Below, in pieces: positions 1 through 14,449 of a DNA stretch of 64,000 nt. Source of the DNA: Petrosia ficiformis. Its lineage: Eukaryota; Porifera; Demospongiae; Haplosclerida; Petrosiidae. The notes beneath the pieces are model-generated. The model saw nothing but the letters and a program-made list of their open reading frames with translations. It did no database searches and was not told the origin of the DNA. Position numbers and translations under genes: made by a program. The DNA lies in the NCBI GenBank assembly GCA_947044365.1, contig OX345647.1, forward strand, positions 2,626,001-2,690,000, read 5' to 3'. Position 1 is the first letter of the stretch, and each line of letters begins with the position of its first letter.

Positions 1-406
1 ACTATAACTATCACTTCAACATCGAGATTGTATATTGCTATTACTATTACTTGACTATATAACACTATTAGCTTTTAAATTACCTATTACTATCACCTTG
101 AAACATGTAATATTATCCGTTACTACTACCCCATGTCTGCTGGATAGTACTAAACAAACACTAATTATACTGGTAGACAAACATTTTGAAAAGTGTAACA
201 TGTATTTCAGTGCTTCCCACAAAGAATGGCACCATGGTACACACTCCCCCACCTTTAATTTTAAAGTTTTTGCTGAAAAACACTGTTGATCAACATGTAC
301 ATTGTACATGTACCACTGATGCACTTTTATCCTTGGGAAACACTGTGTTTATATTTTGTACATGTGTATAGTAATACTATTTATTAATAATTCATTTATC
401 ACACAG
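1..406. other. NCAPD3 intron, no gene seen
   Basis: Starts with a degenerate TATTACTATTAC-type stretch (1-100), the same simple motif that forms the large minisatellite at 52-54 kb. No conserved exon was recognised here; the short open frames have no similarity I can name. Confidence 0.5.
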
Positions 407-590
407 TTGATTCCTGGTCAGATCTCCTCACACACTTGTTTGTTAGTTCAATCATTACTCTTGTCTACAAGTGAAGCTCCAAAGTCTGAAGAGACAGACA
501 CACACTTCACCTCATTCTCTTCTCAACTTTCTACTATTCAATCTTTATCTCTTACTCCTAAGCTAAGAGCTCATGCATACATCACTTTAG
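407..590 (+). CDS. NCAPD3: NCAPD3 exon a (first exon visible)
   Basis: Acceptor ...cacacag before 407 and donor gttagt at 591. The exon enters in phase 0 and leaves one base of a split Gly codon. It encodes a variable leader rich in Ser/Thr, then [11 protein letters not shown], the start of the conserved HEAT block. The acceptor is less certain than the donor because the upstream part is not conserved. Confidence 0.8.
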
Positions 591-3500
591 GTTAGTCTCT
601 ATAATGAATAGTGTCTATAAAATGTTCAGTTCATCCACATAATAATTATGTTGCTGTCAAAATCTCTAGCTTTCATTACCTTGATGGCATTCATCTATCT
701 ATTCATTAATTTTACCATTTATCCATCCATTCATCCATCAGTCTATACATCCATTGATTAATGCATCCATCCATTTACTCATCAATCCTGTCTATTTTTC
801 ATTAATTTTCCATTAGAACTGGGCGATATTATAATGTCGGCCATTATACATGTATATCATATTATCAATATATTGTAGCTTCAATATGATCATCACTATC
901 ATACAATATGCATACATACACACTTAGAAGTAAGATAAAAGTTTGAAAACTTGGTCTTGAACAACCCTTGTGTTTACAGAAGTTGTTTTGAAAAAGCCTC
1001 ATGTTGACAGAACTGGATCCCAAAAGGCATTACACTGAATATTTATCACTACTATTGTGATGATACCATGATAATTTACTCCCATTGCTACATTGTATCT
1101 TCCATTGATCTTTCTCTCTGCCCATCTATTCATTCACTCCTCCTTCATTAATTGTACCATACTTACTTTGAAAATCTTGAATAATAATAATGACTTGTAT
1201 GTAGTTATAATCTACACTTCATTCGTTTTTTTATTAGGGAAACTTTGTTTGCAAGATGAAGAATTAGCTAAAAATTGTCTGTTATTAATGTCATGTGATC
1301 TTCAACACACTAAACATCCTGCTATAAGGAACAATATCATTATTATTATGTCTGACCTAGCTGTTAGGTAAGAAAGGAGATTCTTAATTATAAAATATTC
1401 TGTATGATATGAGTACAATACTTTGAAATCTCATTTTTGTTTCAGTATTGTTTGTATTAGTAAACTGTTGTGTTCTGTCTGTTTTTGTGTGTCCATCGTT
1501 TGTCCATATGTGTGTCTGTGTCTGACTCTGTGGCTGCATCTCTGCTGATGTGTTTAGGAAAGGGAGATAGTGGTTGTCAGATCGTCAGTCCTTTAACTGA
1601 ACAAACAGGCAGCCCTATACCCAACTGAATGACAGACCTCTCTGTTCAAGAGGTAATCTCTCCATTGAAGTTTCAGTGGTCCGAGTATCTGACATTTACT
1701 TTTTTGTGTACATGTATATCTTATTATTAAACTGGAATATTAATTTTAAACCCATGCATAACTGCATGTACATGTACATGGTGATAAATTAGTTTTTATA
1801 ATTACAGTCCTTGGTACATGTAGCTAGTTTTATAGTTCGATTCTGTCTTCAAGGGAGTTCCTAATCAAGTCATTACTAGGTCAACAGGTTTCAGTCCCTT
1901 TAATCTTCTGATCTGTTGTTACCTACATGTACATAAATGGGTCCAGAGCGATGTGTTAATATGTACGGTAATGCTTATTTACACATGTTATCTTCCTGTT
2001 CAACATTATCTATTTACATGTATATTGAATATTCATAAATCTAGTGTATTTAAACAATTCTTTTTATGTTATATATGTATTAAAAAATAGGGTCCAACTA
2101 CATTTAGCAATACATTATAGATAGTGTTAAACAATTCTCATTATATGCATGTATTTAACAATAGGCCCAATAACACTTGTATATTTAGCAATGGATTTTG
2201 ATACCAAGTACAGTACCCCTCAATAAAAAGTTTAAAAACTTCCCATAAAGTAAACATAGTACATGTACATTTGTTATACCATTCCGTTCCAGAGTAAATT
2301 ACTGTGCGACTACTGTTACGATGATCTTATTGTGCTATGCGTATATTGGTACAGTACATAACATAATGTATTAATTAGTGCTTGATTAATTAATTAGTAC
2401 ACACCATAGTAAACATCGTAGTACACAGTACGCACAGTAGCGCACTCATCAGATCCTCTGTAGTTAGTGTGCACAGTACCACTGTTTTACTCTCAGTACT
2501 ACTACTATCTTTACTGTACTAGAACGTTTTATCGAGAGCTATTGTAGATACACATACATGTGCGACAAGTTGTATGTATTACTAAGGTTAACATGTGACA
2601 TTAAAGTATAGGCAAGTTTTGCAGTTTAATTTGGATTTTGCATGTAGTTCTTTTTATGACCCGTAGGGTCATCTCTATAACTGCTTTCCCACGGGTTCGA
2701 ACTATATATATACACATGTATATTTTGAGTACACAGAAAGGTAGAGACACTAGTGTCATCAGCAGTGAATGATACAAAGTCATGAAAAGCAATTATAGGG
2801 ATACTTTTTTTTCAATATATCTTGTTTCAGCTTGAGTGTTTACTATTTATGTACATGTATATAGCTGTAAGGTTACGTTACAATGTTACCATTTTAATTG
2901 TGTGTACTAATTTTAGTGATTTTAACATCATAATCGCTAAAATAGTATAATTAGTACATGCTAAAAAGTATATATTGGGATCATTTTATTAGGCATACAT
3001 GTATTACAGTAGGCGTGGTTCAGAAATTTGGTAAATTAATGCACGCTAGTGTAAATTCAAGAGTATGAAAATTGCTAAATTTAGTAGTACTATTTTCTTT
3101 TCTTTTAGATATTCAGCTAAAGTTGATCCATATATACCCAGTATATCAGTGTGTCTTAAAGATGAGTCTCTTTTAGTTAGGAAACAAACACTTACTCTTC
3201 TGGCTCATTTGCTACAGGTACATGTACATGTAAATACAAAGTCATAAACAAACAAGTGCTTGAACAGTGATCTCTCTGTGATTATTCAAAGAATACATGT
3301 ACACGGTGTATACATGTACAGTAGCACCCTTTGGGGTTCCTATGTACACACTCACTCTCACACACACGCACACACACACACTCACATGCATGTACACACA
3401 CACTCTCATTCACATATAGCGAGACATGGAATCAAATACTATAATAATTAATTTATTTGAAATACAAATGCAAATATTTTGCTGATATAAAATAGAAATA

Positions 3501-6500
3501 GTTCCTAATATAGGAATACATAAATGCAAGCATTTGATCCAAATTATTTTAGGGGAAAATGTTCATTTTTGTAAATTTTCTCACAAATCTGAAACACAAA
3601 CACAAATACTTATAATTTACATGGTACATGTATGACAAGGTTTCATACAGCGGCCCACCAGAAGTAATTAACAATATTCTAGGAGAGCATATCTCCAGAC
3701 CCCCCATATCCTGTATGATTGCAAATCTTCAAATACAAATATATAGACATGTAAAATTTAATTGTAACTAATTACAGTAAATCCTTAAATAGAAGCCCGG
3801 GCGTCTATTTCTTTACAGAGGTTTTCTAGTAGGCATCTATTTAAGACAGGCGTTTACTCAAGACCGCTGTTTATTAACGACTTTAGCATTTATAATTTAT
3901 AATTAATATTGGTGTTCTTTTTTATTGACCTAAATTTAATTACTACAAACATATGTGTGGGCGGAGCGCTTAATATATCACCTCTATAACTCTCATATTT
4001 TATAATACTGAAGATTCTAACTTACTTTACTAGAAAGAAGAGTTTTAAGAAAGCCATTGATGTAAAATTTATGCTTCGCTATCAGCAAGAAGACAGCATG
4101 GCGAGTGCTTGAAAAATAAACTACTAGTTTCACAGGCAACACCCACTTTTATACTAGCCCGTATAACGTCTGCATTTTAAACAGCAGTGACTTTCAACTC
4201 TTTTAGTTAGACAGAAGACATTCTAAGAAAGCCATTGATATAAAAAAACATGCTTCGTTAGCTGCAGGAAAGCAGAAAGGTGACTGTTAAAAAGTGTAGT
4301 AGTGTGAATTCACAGAACACATGTTACCATCTTAACCACGCCCAGGCTTCAATTTGAGACCGGTGTCTATTGAAAAATCTTCAAGAAACCCCCTCCGTTA
4401 TTTAAGACTGGCTTTTATTCAAATGCGGCTTCTATTTAAGGATTTACAGGCATATATTTGAGCCAAAGTCCAGTAGTAATGAACTTCCTATATAAATCTA
4501 CTCTTTTCAATTCAGGAAGACTATATTAAATCTAAAGGTGCTATGTTCTTTCACTTTCTCTCAACACTTAATGATATTCAATTGAAGAAACTGTCAGAAT
4601 TCTGTCTTGTTCATTTACTGCTATCTAGAAGTCCGAATATATTTTATCAGAACTTTATAGAATGCATCTTCCACTTCAATGACTATAGGAAACACAGAGG
4701 TAGTTATAATTGAGAACACAACAATAATGTAATAAATGTATAATTATGAGTATACAACAGTAGTCCACTACATGTACATAAGTGTACAACAATGTTTTGT
4801 ATACTCATATTGTTGTATATTGTTGTATACTCATGTATGTACATGTACTGGACTATTGTTGTATACTTATGTACATGTATTGGACTATTATCAATAGTTC
4901 AATACATGTACATGAGTATACATGTTATGTACATGGGACCATGGATGAGAAAAGGAGTCTTAACACATTGGAGACTTGGGCACATTGACCACTCATCCTA
5001 GAAAATCTACATGTATATCATATCAAAGGTCAAAATTTGCTATATTGGTACCTAATACCAGGTATTCTCCAATGATGAAATGTTTTACATGTATACATGT
5101 AAGTTAAGGCCCATTTTCGCATCCTGAGTCACATATGTACATGGATATTTGTGTTGTAGTTATTAGGGCTGCAACAAATATTCGCCCCGTTCGGATATTC
5201 GCTTGTTGTTTTGGTATTCGGATGTATGACAAAATTTCTCTGAAAGCAAGCGATTATCCGGATATTTGTTCGTTAAACTAAGTGAATATCCGGATACCAA
5301 AAACTACTATTCGTTGCAGCCCTAGTAGTTATACCCTCATTGATAAAAGTACATATACATGGACATTGTATGTGTGGCTGAGAAATGTTTGAATGTGAAG
5401 CATATCTTTGAATAATAGTAATATTCTATCTTTGGTAATATGCCTAACTATTGTCCACCTAGATGGTTGTCTTCCATATGAGTGTTTGATCAAATTATAG
5501 GTTTTCTTTTCACATCAACTGCTGTTAGAAGAATACTAGTCATCAGATATACATGTACATGTATTCATTATCAGCTGCCACTTACATGTAGTTGTCCATT
5601 CCAGAGCTGTTTCCTAGGATTCCAAAGCACATGAAGTAGTCTGGATACCAGTTCCCTTCACAATGAGAAAGCGGTCTGGCCTGGCTCTGGTAGAATGAAT
5701 TCCCACTATTGTAGTATTGCATAATTTTGTGAATTAATTTAAACACTTGCTTTGCTTTGCAGGCAATAAAAAAACGTGATTTTGGTATCTATGAATTTCT
5801 TCAACTGCTTCTGATATCCTATAGTCTGTTTCTAAAGAAATCCATAGCTCATCGTTACATTATATTCCCTTTTATAGTGTATAACCAGTTTCAACAATCA
5901 GAGAAGGAGAGAGTCCTTTTCTCACTGGCTGGTAGTGACAATGCTAATCAAAGGTATGAACTATATATCTTTCTATTGTCACATATGGCTGATGAACACA
6001 GATTTCAATTGACAGCTAAACTTTGTCATGAGGTAAGAAAACTTTTGTACATGTACTTTATTCACTGCATGTACATCATGTGTATATCATGTGACTAAAA
6101 TAGAATCCTCTAGTGCATGTAGATTTTGAACAATTTTTTCAATAAAATTCCTTTTGTACACTTCACATGTACATGTACATCTTTTCCATCCACTTGCACA
6201 TTCCACATGTTAATGTGTATATACATGTACATGCGTGTACCAGCACAGAGTCCTGTATATTAGTGTTGTTTTAGTTAACTATAACTATAACTAAAACCCC
6301 TTTTAGTAAGACATTTTGACTTTTAGTTAACTAAACTATAATTATTAAATTACAAGTCTACTGCAATAACTGTAAGTAACTAAAATGAAAATTGGCTAAT
6401 AATGGCCACTTTTAGTTAGTTAACTACTAAAACCCTTTTAGTAAGCCTAATATTATTTTAGTTAATTAACTATAACTAAAGTGAACGTTTGAGAAACTAT

Positions 6501-9500
6501 TCATACTATAACTATAACTAAAGAGGTCACTATTGTCAAACTAAAACAACACTACTGTACATTGTATTTTGTTATTGTGTTTGCAGGTATTAGGATCAGT
6601 CGTTGATGAAATAATTCCACTTGATGAAGACAGTGTACCAATTATTAAAGATACACTTATGATATTATCTTGTAAAGTATGTACATGTATGTACACATAT
6701 GTATAATGTACATGTATATGTATGTACGGTACCTAACTGTATTAAGCTAGTTTACATTCTACATGTATGATAGGAGCTACACTTTATTAAGGTAATAGTC
6801 AACTGTACTTCTAAGTAGTATTGTACATGCAGTACTACTCTGTACTGTAATCATAGTAATGTGTGAATTCCTTTTAAATTTGTATGTGGAAACAGAAAAT
6901 GATTCCCTCTATACATATTGTACATACATGTATATACTATAATGCATGTAACTACATGTATGTATGTATGTATGTATGTATGTATGTATATAACTTTGTA
7001 TGTATGTAACTATGTATGTATGTACATTATGTATAGAGGGAATCATTTTCTGTTTCCAAAAATGGCATTTTTCATTTCTTTGTTTTATCTGATTCTGTTT
7101 CATTATAGTATAAAAATTTTCCGTTACAAATTGTCTCTATAAAAATAAATGTAATATATGTGTGTGAAATAACCAAAAACTACTAATGATTAAACTGTCA
7201 TTCTATATTGCCATTGTTATACAGCATCAAGAATCAGTTGGTGTTCTCAAATGTCAGTTCCTTCTGTCTGTCATTTAGAAGATAGTTGTATTAGCGGAAG
7301 GTTCTTTCCACATCTACTGAGGTCACAGGCATCCAAATAGCATGTCTCGCAATAGAAAAAAGAATCGGAAGACGACCACACATGTAGAGCTGAGCGACAG
7401 TACATTTTTCACTTTCACAATAATGTTACTCGCTGTGTTAGACCCAATACTCACAATAGACGACAGTATCGTGATAGCATCGCGATAGTATTGTGATAGT
7501 ATGTACCAGGGCGGGAAATAAGCCTACAACATTTGGTAAGCAATTCTGTCACCAGTGCTCAACTACACTGTAGCATGCGTTGTCATGTCAAAATCTGGTG
7601 CTCCTTAAGCTAATGTTGTGCTCAAATGAGCACTGGAGCACTGTTATTTCCCACTCTGGTATGTACTATTAATAATTATTTTTTGGGGAAATAAAGAGTA
7701 ATGTATGGAAATTAATAATGATATATAGTTATAAAGTATAAACATTGTAAAGTAGGATCTACATGGTGGTGATACTAGACTTTACAGACACTCTACTTGT
7801 ACTTGGTTGTGCTGCCTGTTAAGCTTCTTTAAATTCCTTAAAATGAAACCTCATGTTAGTAATATTGCCTGAATATTTTAGTATCTGTTTGCACAATTGA
7901 CAGTGCACTTCAGTCCTTTTTTTTCTTTTCAGGCTTTATATATTTCCCATCCTAGCAAGGGAATCCCTAAAAAATCCCACACAATGCTCCTTGAGCCTTC
8001 CAATCTTCAGCCATAATTCGTTTCAACACATTACTAACTCACATGGTATTATCAGAAGCCCATAATGACGTTGACCAGAAAGTGTAAGAGTAGGAGCGGT
8101 AAACGACCATGATTTTAATTAAATTGGTCAAACTATCTGTCTGACCTTCTGTTACTATTTTTAGAACGCACGTGTATATGCCTTCGTTGAATATGCTTCT
8201 AGAAAATGAACAACTACTATACATGTATACTACATTGACTAAGTTTCCTGTATAACAGAGAAAGAGTTGAGCGATATTCTAGCTCGTGGTAGACAGTGAA
8301 GATGTTCCTAGTAAAGCCATTGACAAAGTAGTAGGAAGCCTTCACTGAAATCACTTCAATGACAGAAGGTAATGATGTCAAACACTCTTGAATAGTTATT
8401 TCTCGGCTTCCCCAAAGCATGCTCTCACTTTCCTGATAGTAGGTAACTCTATTTCTGTCTCCAGACGTGTTCATTTCATAGCTAACCTTGGAGATCGTGG
8501 AGGTGTAGACGCCATATTTAACGAAGGCGTAGACACCATGTTGTTACTATCAATAGTAGAAAATCAATAATGGTGATCATGATTGTTCTTGTTAGGGATA
8601 GGCGATATGGGAAATTTTCAAACAATACGATATTTATCGATATTAGCCAAAATGATGGTGATAATCGATATTTTTTTGATTTGACATCCATTTCATAGTT
8701 TATTAACTAAAAAATAACAGCTAGGTAACTACTACTTCTTAAACTATTATTAAGGTTATATGGGCATGGTTGTCGTATCAAATTGCCTATCGATTGGACT
8801 CCCGATATTACTATCATCGATAATGAAAATATCAATAAATTAACGTTCATTTTGATATATCACCCATTCCTAGTTCTTGTACAATCGTGCTATATCGCAT
8901 TATCGATACTATCGCTCAGCCCTACAACCTGCCACCCCAGTAGTTGTATAAAACAAATAGATGAATCTGTAGGAGATTGGCAGTAGTTAAGAGATTCCTC
9001 ATGCAATGCAGGTGGATTTTGGAAAGCTGTGATCACACTATAATCACTGATGTTGTGAGTAAAAGTAGGTAGTTGGTGAGGGTCAAATATTGAGGCTGCT
9101 TTATAGTTTATAGTATAAGTATGCAGAATGACTATCCAGGTGGTCTCTATTACTCTCTTGGCATTTCCTTTGCTTCCAATGATGTCAACACAGTCATTAT
9201 GCATTGACAATTTTCTTTAATAAAGTGGAGGTGAAAACAGATTTCTGTGTACAGTTCCCTGTGTGTTACAAGCTCAATTATTCACAATTCCCTTGCTGCT
9301 ATCTGCTTTGTAGAACCAGATGAACCTTGTGGCGTTAGTATATAACTGGTACTGGAGGGAGTTTGACATCACTACTAGAGATGAAATCTTCAAGGTACTT
9401 CCTTCCCGGCTTCTTAAAAAGCAAGGACTTGACAAGGTCACATGTATAAGTAATTTCATGGTGATGATGAAATACCTCAGCCACAAGGTTTGCAATGTGT

Positions 9501-12500
9501 GTGAAGCGTAATATGTGGATAGAGTTTGGAAAGACTACTGATAGAACACCTCTGTATGCCTTTTTGCAATAGGCAGCACTGTCAGATACCACAGCAGTGA
9601 TTTCATTGAAGACCTCAGCTAGTGCTAATGCTTCTCAAAAAGACGAGGTACATACACCTTGCAAAGAGTTGATACTTGAAGCAGAGTGCCAGCTTGTTTA
9701 CAGCGCTTCTGCAGGAATGGTCATATCTTCTCTGTCTGTTTAGGTTTTAGTTCTGCAGACACACAACTAACAGGGTCACGTTTCTTGACTTTCTTAGCTC
9801 TTGGAGGAGCAGTTGATTCAGCCATTTCTTTCTGCCATGTGCATGGAGTGTGCGTTAATTAGAAGATCGAATAAAAAACTCATTTCCATTTCATAATGCT
9901 AATTTCGTTAATTCTGTCTATTTCCGCGATCGCGGAAAATGATTCCCTCTATATGTATGCATGTATGTACACTGTATTTACATTGTATGTACATGTACCT
10001 GTATATCCAAATGTATATGTACATGTATATGTATGGATGCATGCATTTATGTATGTGTGTATGTATGTATGTACACTGAGTTTGTTTGTATGTACATGTG
10101 CATGTATCATGTATGTAAAATACAAGTACATCAATGGATTAGGAATGTACATGTAAATTGACTAAATTCTAAAATGCATTTGCAAACATTTCTCAACATA
10201 CTTGTACATCTTTGAGGTTTGAAGATAACCAACAGTTCAATAACACCAAAATACATTTTACATGTACATCTATATAAAAAGTCCTTGTTTATTTATAAGC
10301 TGTCCATTTTTATCATTTCAGGAGATCAAGCTTTCTTCCTTACGTCGTCCAACACAAGAAGATGAAGGAGATGTTTTAGGTGTTGCTATGGCGACGGCTC
10401 AAACTAAGATAATATCTCAAATAGTGAAAAAGAATGTAATGGAAAATATAGTCCCTATTGTGATAGCCACTAAGCATCTGGTTAGTGAGTGATTGTCCCT
10501 ATCAGAAGCTATAGCTATACAGATGATCTTGACTTTCCTTCTCTCCCACAAAAATGTTTAGATCTTGAAATCACTTTGTTTAAATAATTTAGTTTAGTAC
10601 TTAGGAAATGTAGAAACAGCTCTTCTCCTGGCCCTAATGGTATCCCATACTTGGTATGGAAATGTTTGCCCTTCTTTGGCACACATGTTATATACCATTG
10701 TATATAGGGTGTGTTCATCTTGTTAAATACCATCATCGTGGCTAAAAGCCATTATTATCCTCATTTCAAAGTCTGATGTTTTAAATGATCCATCTCAATT
10801 TAGGCCCATAGCTTTGAGTAATTGTGATGGCAGTGTGTTTTTCACACTGCTCTCCAAACGATTACTTGAATATCTCATCTCGAATAATTATATGTTTACT
10901 CGGGTACAGAAGGGCTTTCTACCAAATGTTGCGGGTTATGTTGAGCACTCTACTCTAACTCTATCTGCTCTTAAAGATGCTAAGCATGCAGGCAAGAATA
11001 TATGTGTATCTTGGATTGATCAAAGAAATGCATTTGGATCAATAAGGCATTCTCTGCTACACATGTACAATTCGTTCTTACTTAATACCACCTACCTTCT
11101 AAATTTAATTTTTAACTATTATGAATCTCTATCTGCTTGCGTCATACATGTAATTAAATCATTTACCTCAAAGCCTTTCCATTACAGTGTTGGCATTTTC
11201 CAAGGGTGTACTATGTCTCCCACTCTTTTCAATGTCACAATACAGTTACTTTTATGTTATACAAGAATAATTAAAAGCATTTCCAATAAAAATGAAAGAA
11301 AATGAAAGAAGATGTAGGGATGTCAAAACCCAAAAAGCATGTGAACAAGGTTAGGTGGGACCCAAAATTAAACAAACCGCTTCCATATAACCCTACATAA
11401 GTACTTACACACTATAAAGCAAAATACAAAGAGCTGTACTTATGTAGGGTTATATGGAAGTGGTTTGTTTAATTTTGGGTCCCACCTAACCTTGTTCGCA
11501 TGCATTTTGGGTTTTGACATCCCTACATCTTCTTTCATTTTTATTGGAAATGCTTTTTATTATTCTTGTTTCCATTGTTTTTTTCCCTGAATGGTGTGAA
11601 TATTTCTTGTAGATTGCAGAAATACTAGTGTAAGTCATATATCATGAAATCATTCAATCATAAATGCATTAAAGTTTTTCATCAATGAAGGTCAGCCTTT
11701 TGTATATAATTATATATATCAATTATTTATGAATTGATTATCATTCTTTCACTTACAGAGGATGCCTACTATATATTTCACTTACAGTAGACTACAAGTA
11801 GTGTCAGTCACTATATCAACCACATGGCATTCCAATGTTATCAAAGTATATAATATTATTATACAATGGCTTAATAATTATAATCATTATTATTTGCTCA
11901 CAAATTTTATTACTATGCTTATGATTCCATTCCAATGCAACAAGCTCTTTCTCCTTTTCAGCTTCCATGTTCTGAGCATACAAATGCGCATGCGCAATTA
12001 CATTACACGTGACTTGAATAATAAACACACCTACGCAAATGGCGTCCAATTCGAGATGAATCTTCGTAGTCGTTGAGACTCTCTTCTTTCATAGTATCTG
12101 AAGATATCGTCTCCATACTTTCAGACCAGAATTTTACTATGAATGCGACTGGAATAGTGCTAAAATCATTGTGATAGTTCAACAAACAAAAAAATGATTT
12201 GTCTGGAAAATGATATTAAAATAATTATGAAGATTTTGCCAATTTTGCCACTTGCCGGTTCTCTACCTTAACAACAATCTTTGGCCATCTAGAAGGTGTT
12301 GGTAGTCATAAAAACACAAGATATGAACAGACATGTGTGTATAGAAACATATGAGTATATGCTACCTGAGATTTCAGCTCATCACTTGCAATTGAAATGT
12401 ATGGACGGCCATTTTTTTCCATGCCATCCCTACATAGAGAGTACTACTGTACTCTCTGATAAATCGAAATAAAATTTCATCCATTATCTTATACTTTTAT

Positions 12501-14396
12501 GCTATTTCTCTTTTAACTTCAGCATATGCTGATGATATACATGTACAAATCACTGCATCTAAGCCTGAATACAATCAAAAATTGTTAAATTATGTTGACA
12601 AATTTCTGAACTGGTCCAGGACTATGGAGACAAAGCCTTTAAAGTGTTGGACCTTAGCAATGAAAAAATTTGATCATCGTTATATAAATAATCTTTAATT
12701 CCACTCGGTTATTGTAGATATTCTCACTATGATCCAAATCTTTTTTAATCAGGTGAATGTATAACACCTATAATCCTATTACTGATGACTGTTTAAATAT
12801 CTAGGTGTCAGAATCGAATGGACATTACAAGAGAAGCAATTGTTCCTTGTCTGTCATGGTGGTTTACCACTTTAGAATTGTCTTATTTTTTGCTTAGCAT
12901 TTTCATAGTTTGGTCCTGCCATTCCTAAAAAAAAATAGCATAGCCTACCTAGGGCTGTAAATCCCTCTATTCTTTTCTGTGGTAGCAAACCCAGATCCGG
13001 TTTGAGATTGAAGCGAATCCCTACAGTCTGGAAGTTGAGGAGAAGCGCCTTCCCAGTAATAGTAAGTATGCTTCTTGTATTGAGCTTGAATGTGCCTTGG
13101 CTTCAATACCACTCTCTGAAATACAGAGACTTCATTTAGCTAGTCTAGGATATAATGAGATGCATTGCATGCTAATATATATAACCAGGAGTCTGTGAGG
13201 AAATCCCACATTTCCAAGTACATACATGATGTTGACGTGAGTCAGCAACTCACCCACCTTTCTAGTTTACAAATGCAGGGTTGCTGGAATCAGTGGGATA
13301 ATATAATGAATACTGATTTCTCATGGAACACATTAATTCATTGCACTTCTGATGGTGTAGTTAGATTTCTGCTTAATTCAACCACAAATACTTTGCCAAC
13401 ACCTGATAATCTTCGATGTTGGGGTGTGTCTAGAGTAGAGCTTTCCTTTGTTTTGTCACAAGGTTTCCACTTGGTTGTCCTGTGGCATTGCATCAGAGGA
13501 GGTACACCTGGCTACACAACTTAGTACTTTCTGTCATTCAACAATATCCTGGAATGCACAAAACGATGTTTATGCTAATACATTAGTCTACTGTACATTG
13601 AGTTTGTTAAACCTGGACTCAAGCCATCTAAAGGACATCCTCGCAAGCAACTATTGGGCTCTCTCCTATCAGGATCACTTGACAGGGTCTTTCTGTTTGA
13701 TCTTGAAGAAAGTTTAATATTTACTTTGGAGATTGCTTTCACAATCTTAAGACTGGATGGAGTGACATTCTTGGATAAGCTTAAACTGTCATACTTCTTG
13801 AGCTTACAGTCCCTATCGAAGACCGTGTTATCATGGCAAAATTTATAAAATCCAAAAGATACAATAGTCTTATACAAGAGTGCTAATCCAATGGATGGAA
13901 AGCTATTCTTTTAACCTTAGAAATAGGCTGTAGAGGCTACATAAATAATAATGTTTTACGTGTACTTGAGCAGTTGGGTTTGTCTAGGGCAGAGTGTTGT
14001 TCTACTCTTAAGGGCTGTAGCCAAGGGGCATTGCGCTGCAACTATGTGATTTATTTAAACAAAAATAAAGCCGTATACCTTATATATCCAGACTGGAGTG
14101 ATTTATTGGATCACTATAATTATTTTTGTTAGCTATAATAATAATCTATATATATATATTTATTTATTATTATTATTATTATTATTTTTACTTTTAAATT
14201 TAATTCCTATGCCAGGTCTGCTATTTTTGCAGGCGACCTCACCTACTGCCTAGCATTTTAAATTGTCCAGGTCAGAGTTTTGTTTGTTTCTGAGCTAACA
14301 ACTATTAAACTGCACATGGTCATAGGCCGTCACATGGTTATTAGCTGTTTTTCAGCAAGTGTTGTGACCATCTTTCCTTTCTCCCTCTCTTTCTCC

Positions 14397-14449
<53 letters not shown>

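Larger units (their letters stand above)
10520..14060 (+). pseudogene. Dead non-LTR (LINE-type) retrotransposon, reverse transcriptase remnant
   Basis: In order on the plus strand: [18 protein letters not shown] (about 10,620-10,675), [20 protein letters not shown] with [20 protein letters not shown] (10,814-10,980), [15 protein letters not shown] (11,010-11,060, palm region with the first catalytic Asp), [12 protein letters not shown] (11,200-11,235), then after an insertion [20 protein letters not shown] (from about 12,522, YADD catalytic box), and a C-terminal stretch with [12 protein letters not shown] (about 13,487-13,525). Many stops and frameshifts. It fills the intron between NCAPD3 exons g and h in the same orientation as the gene. 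Clade not determined. Confidence 0.85.

Noticed and set aside
9320..9511. Plus-strand frame [16 protein letters not shown]...
   Set aside because: Antisense shadow of the hAT transposase remnant.
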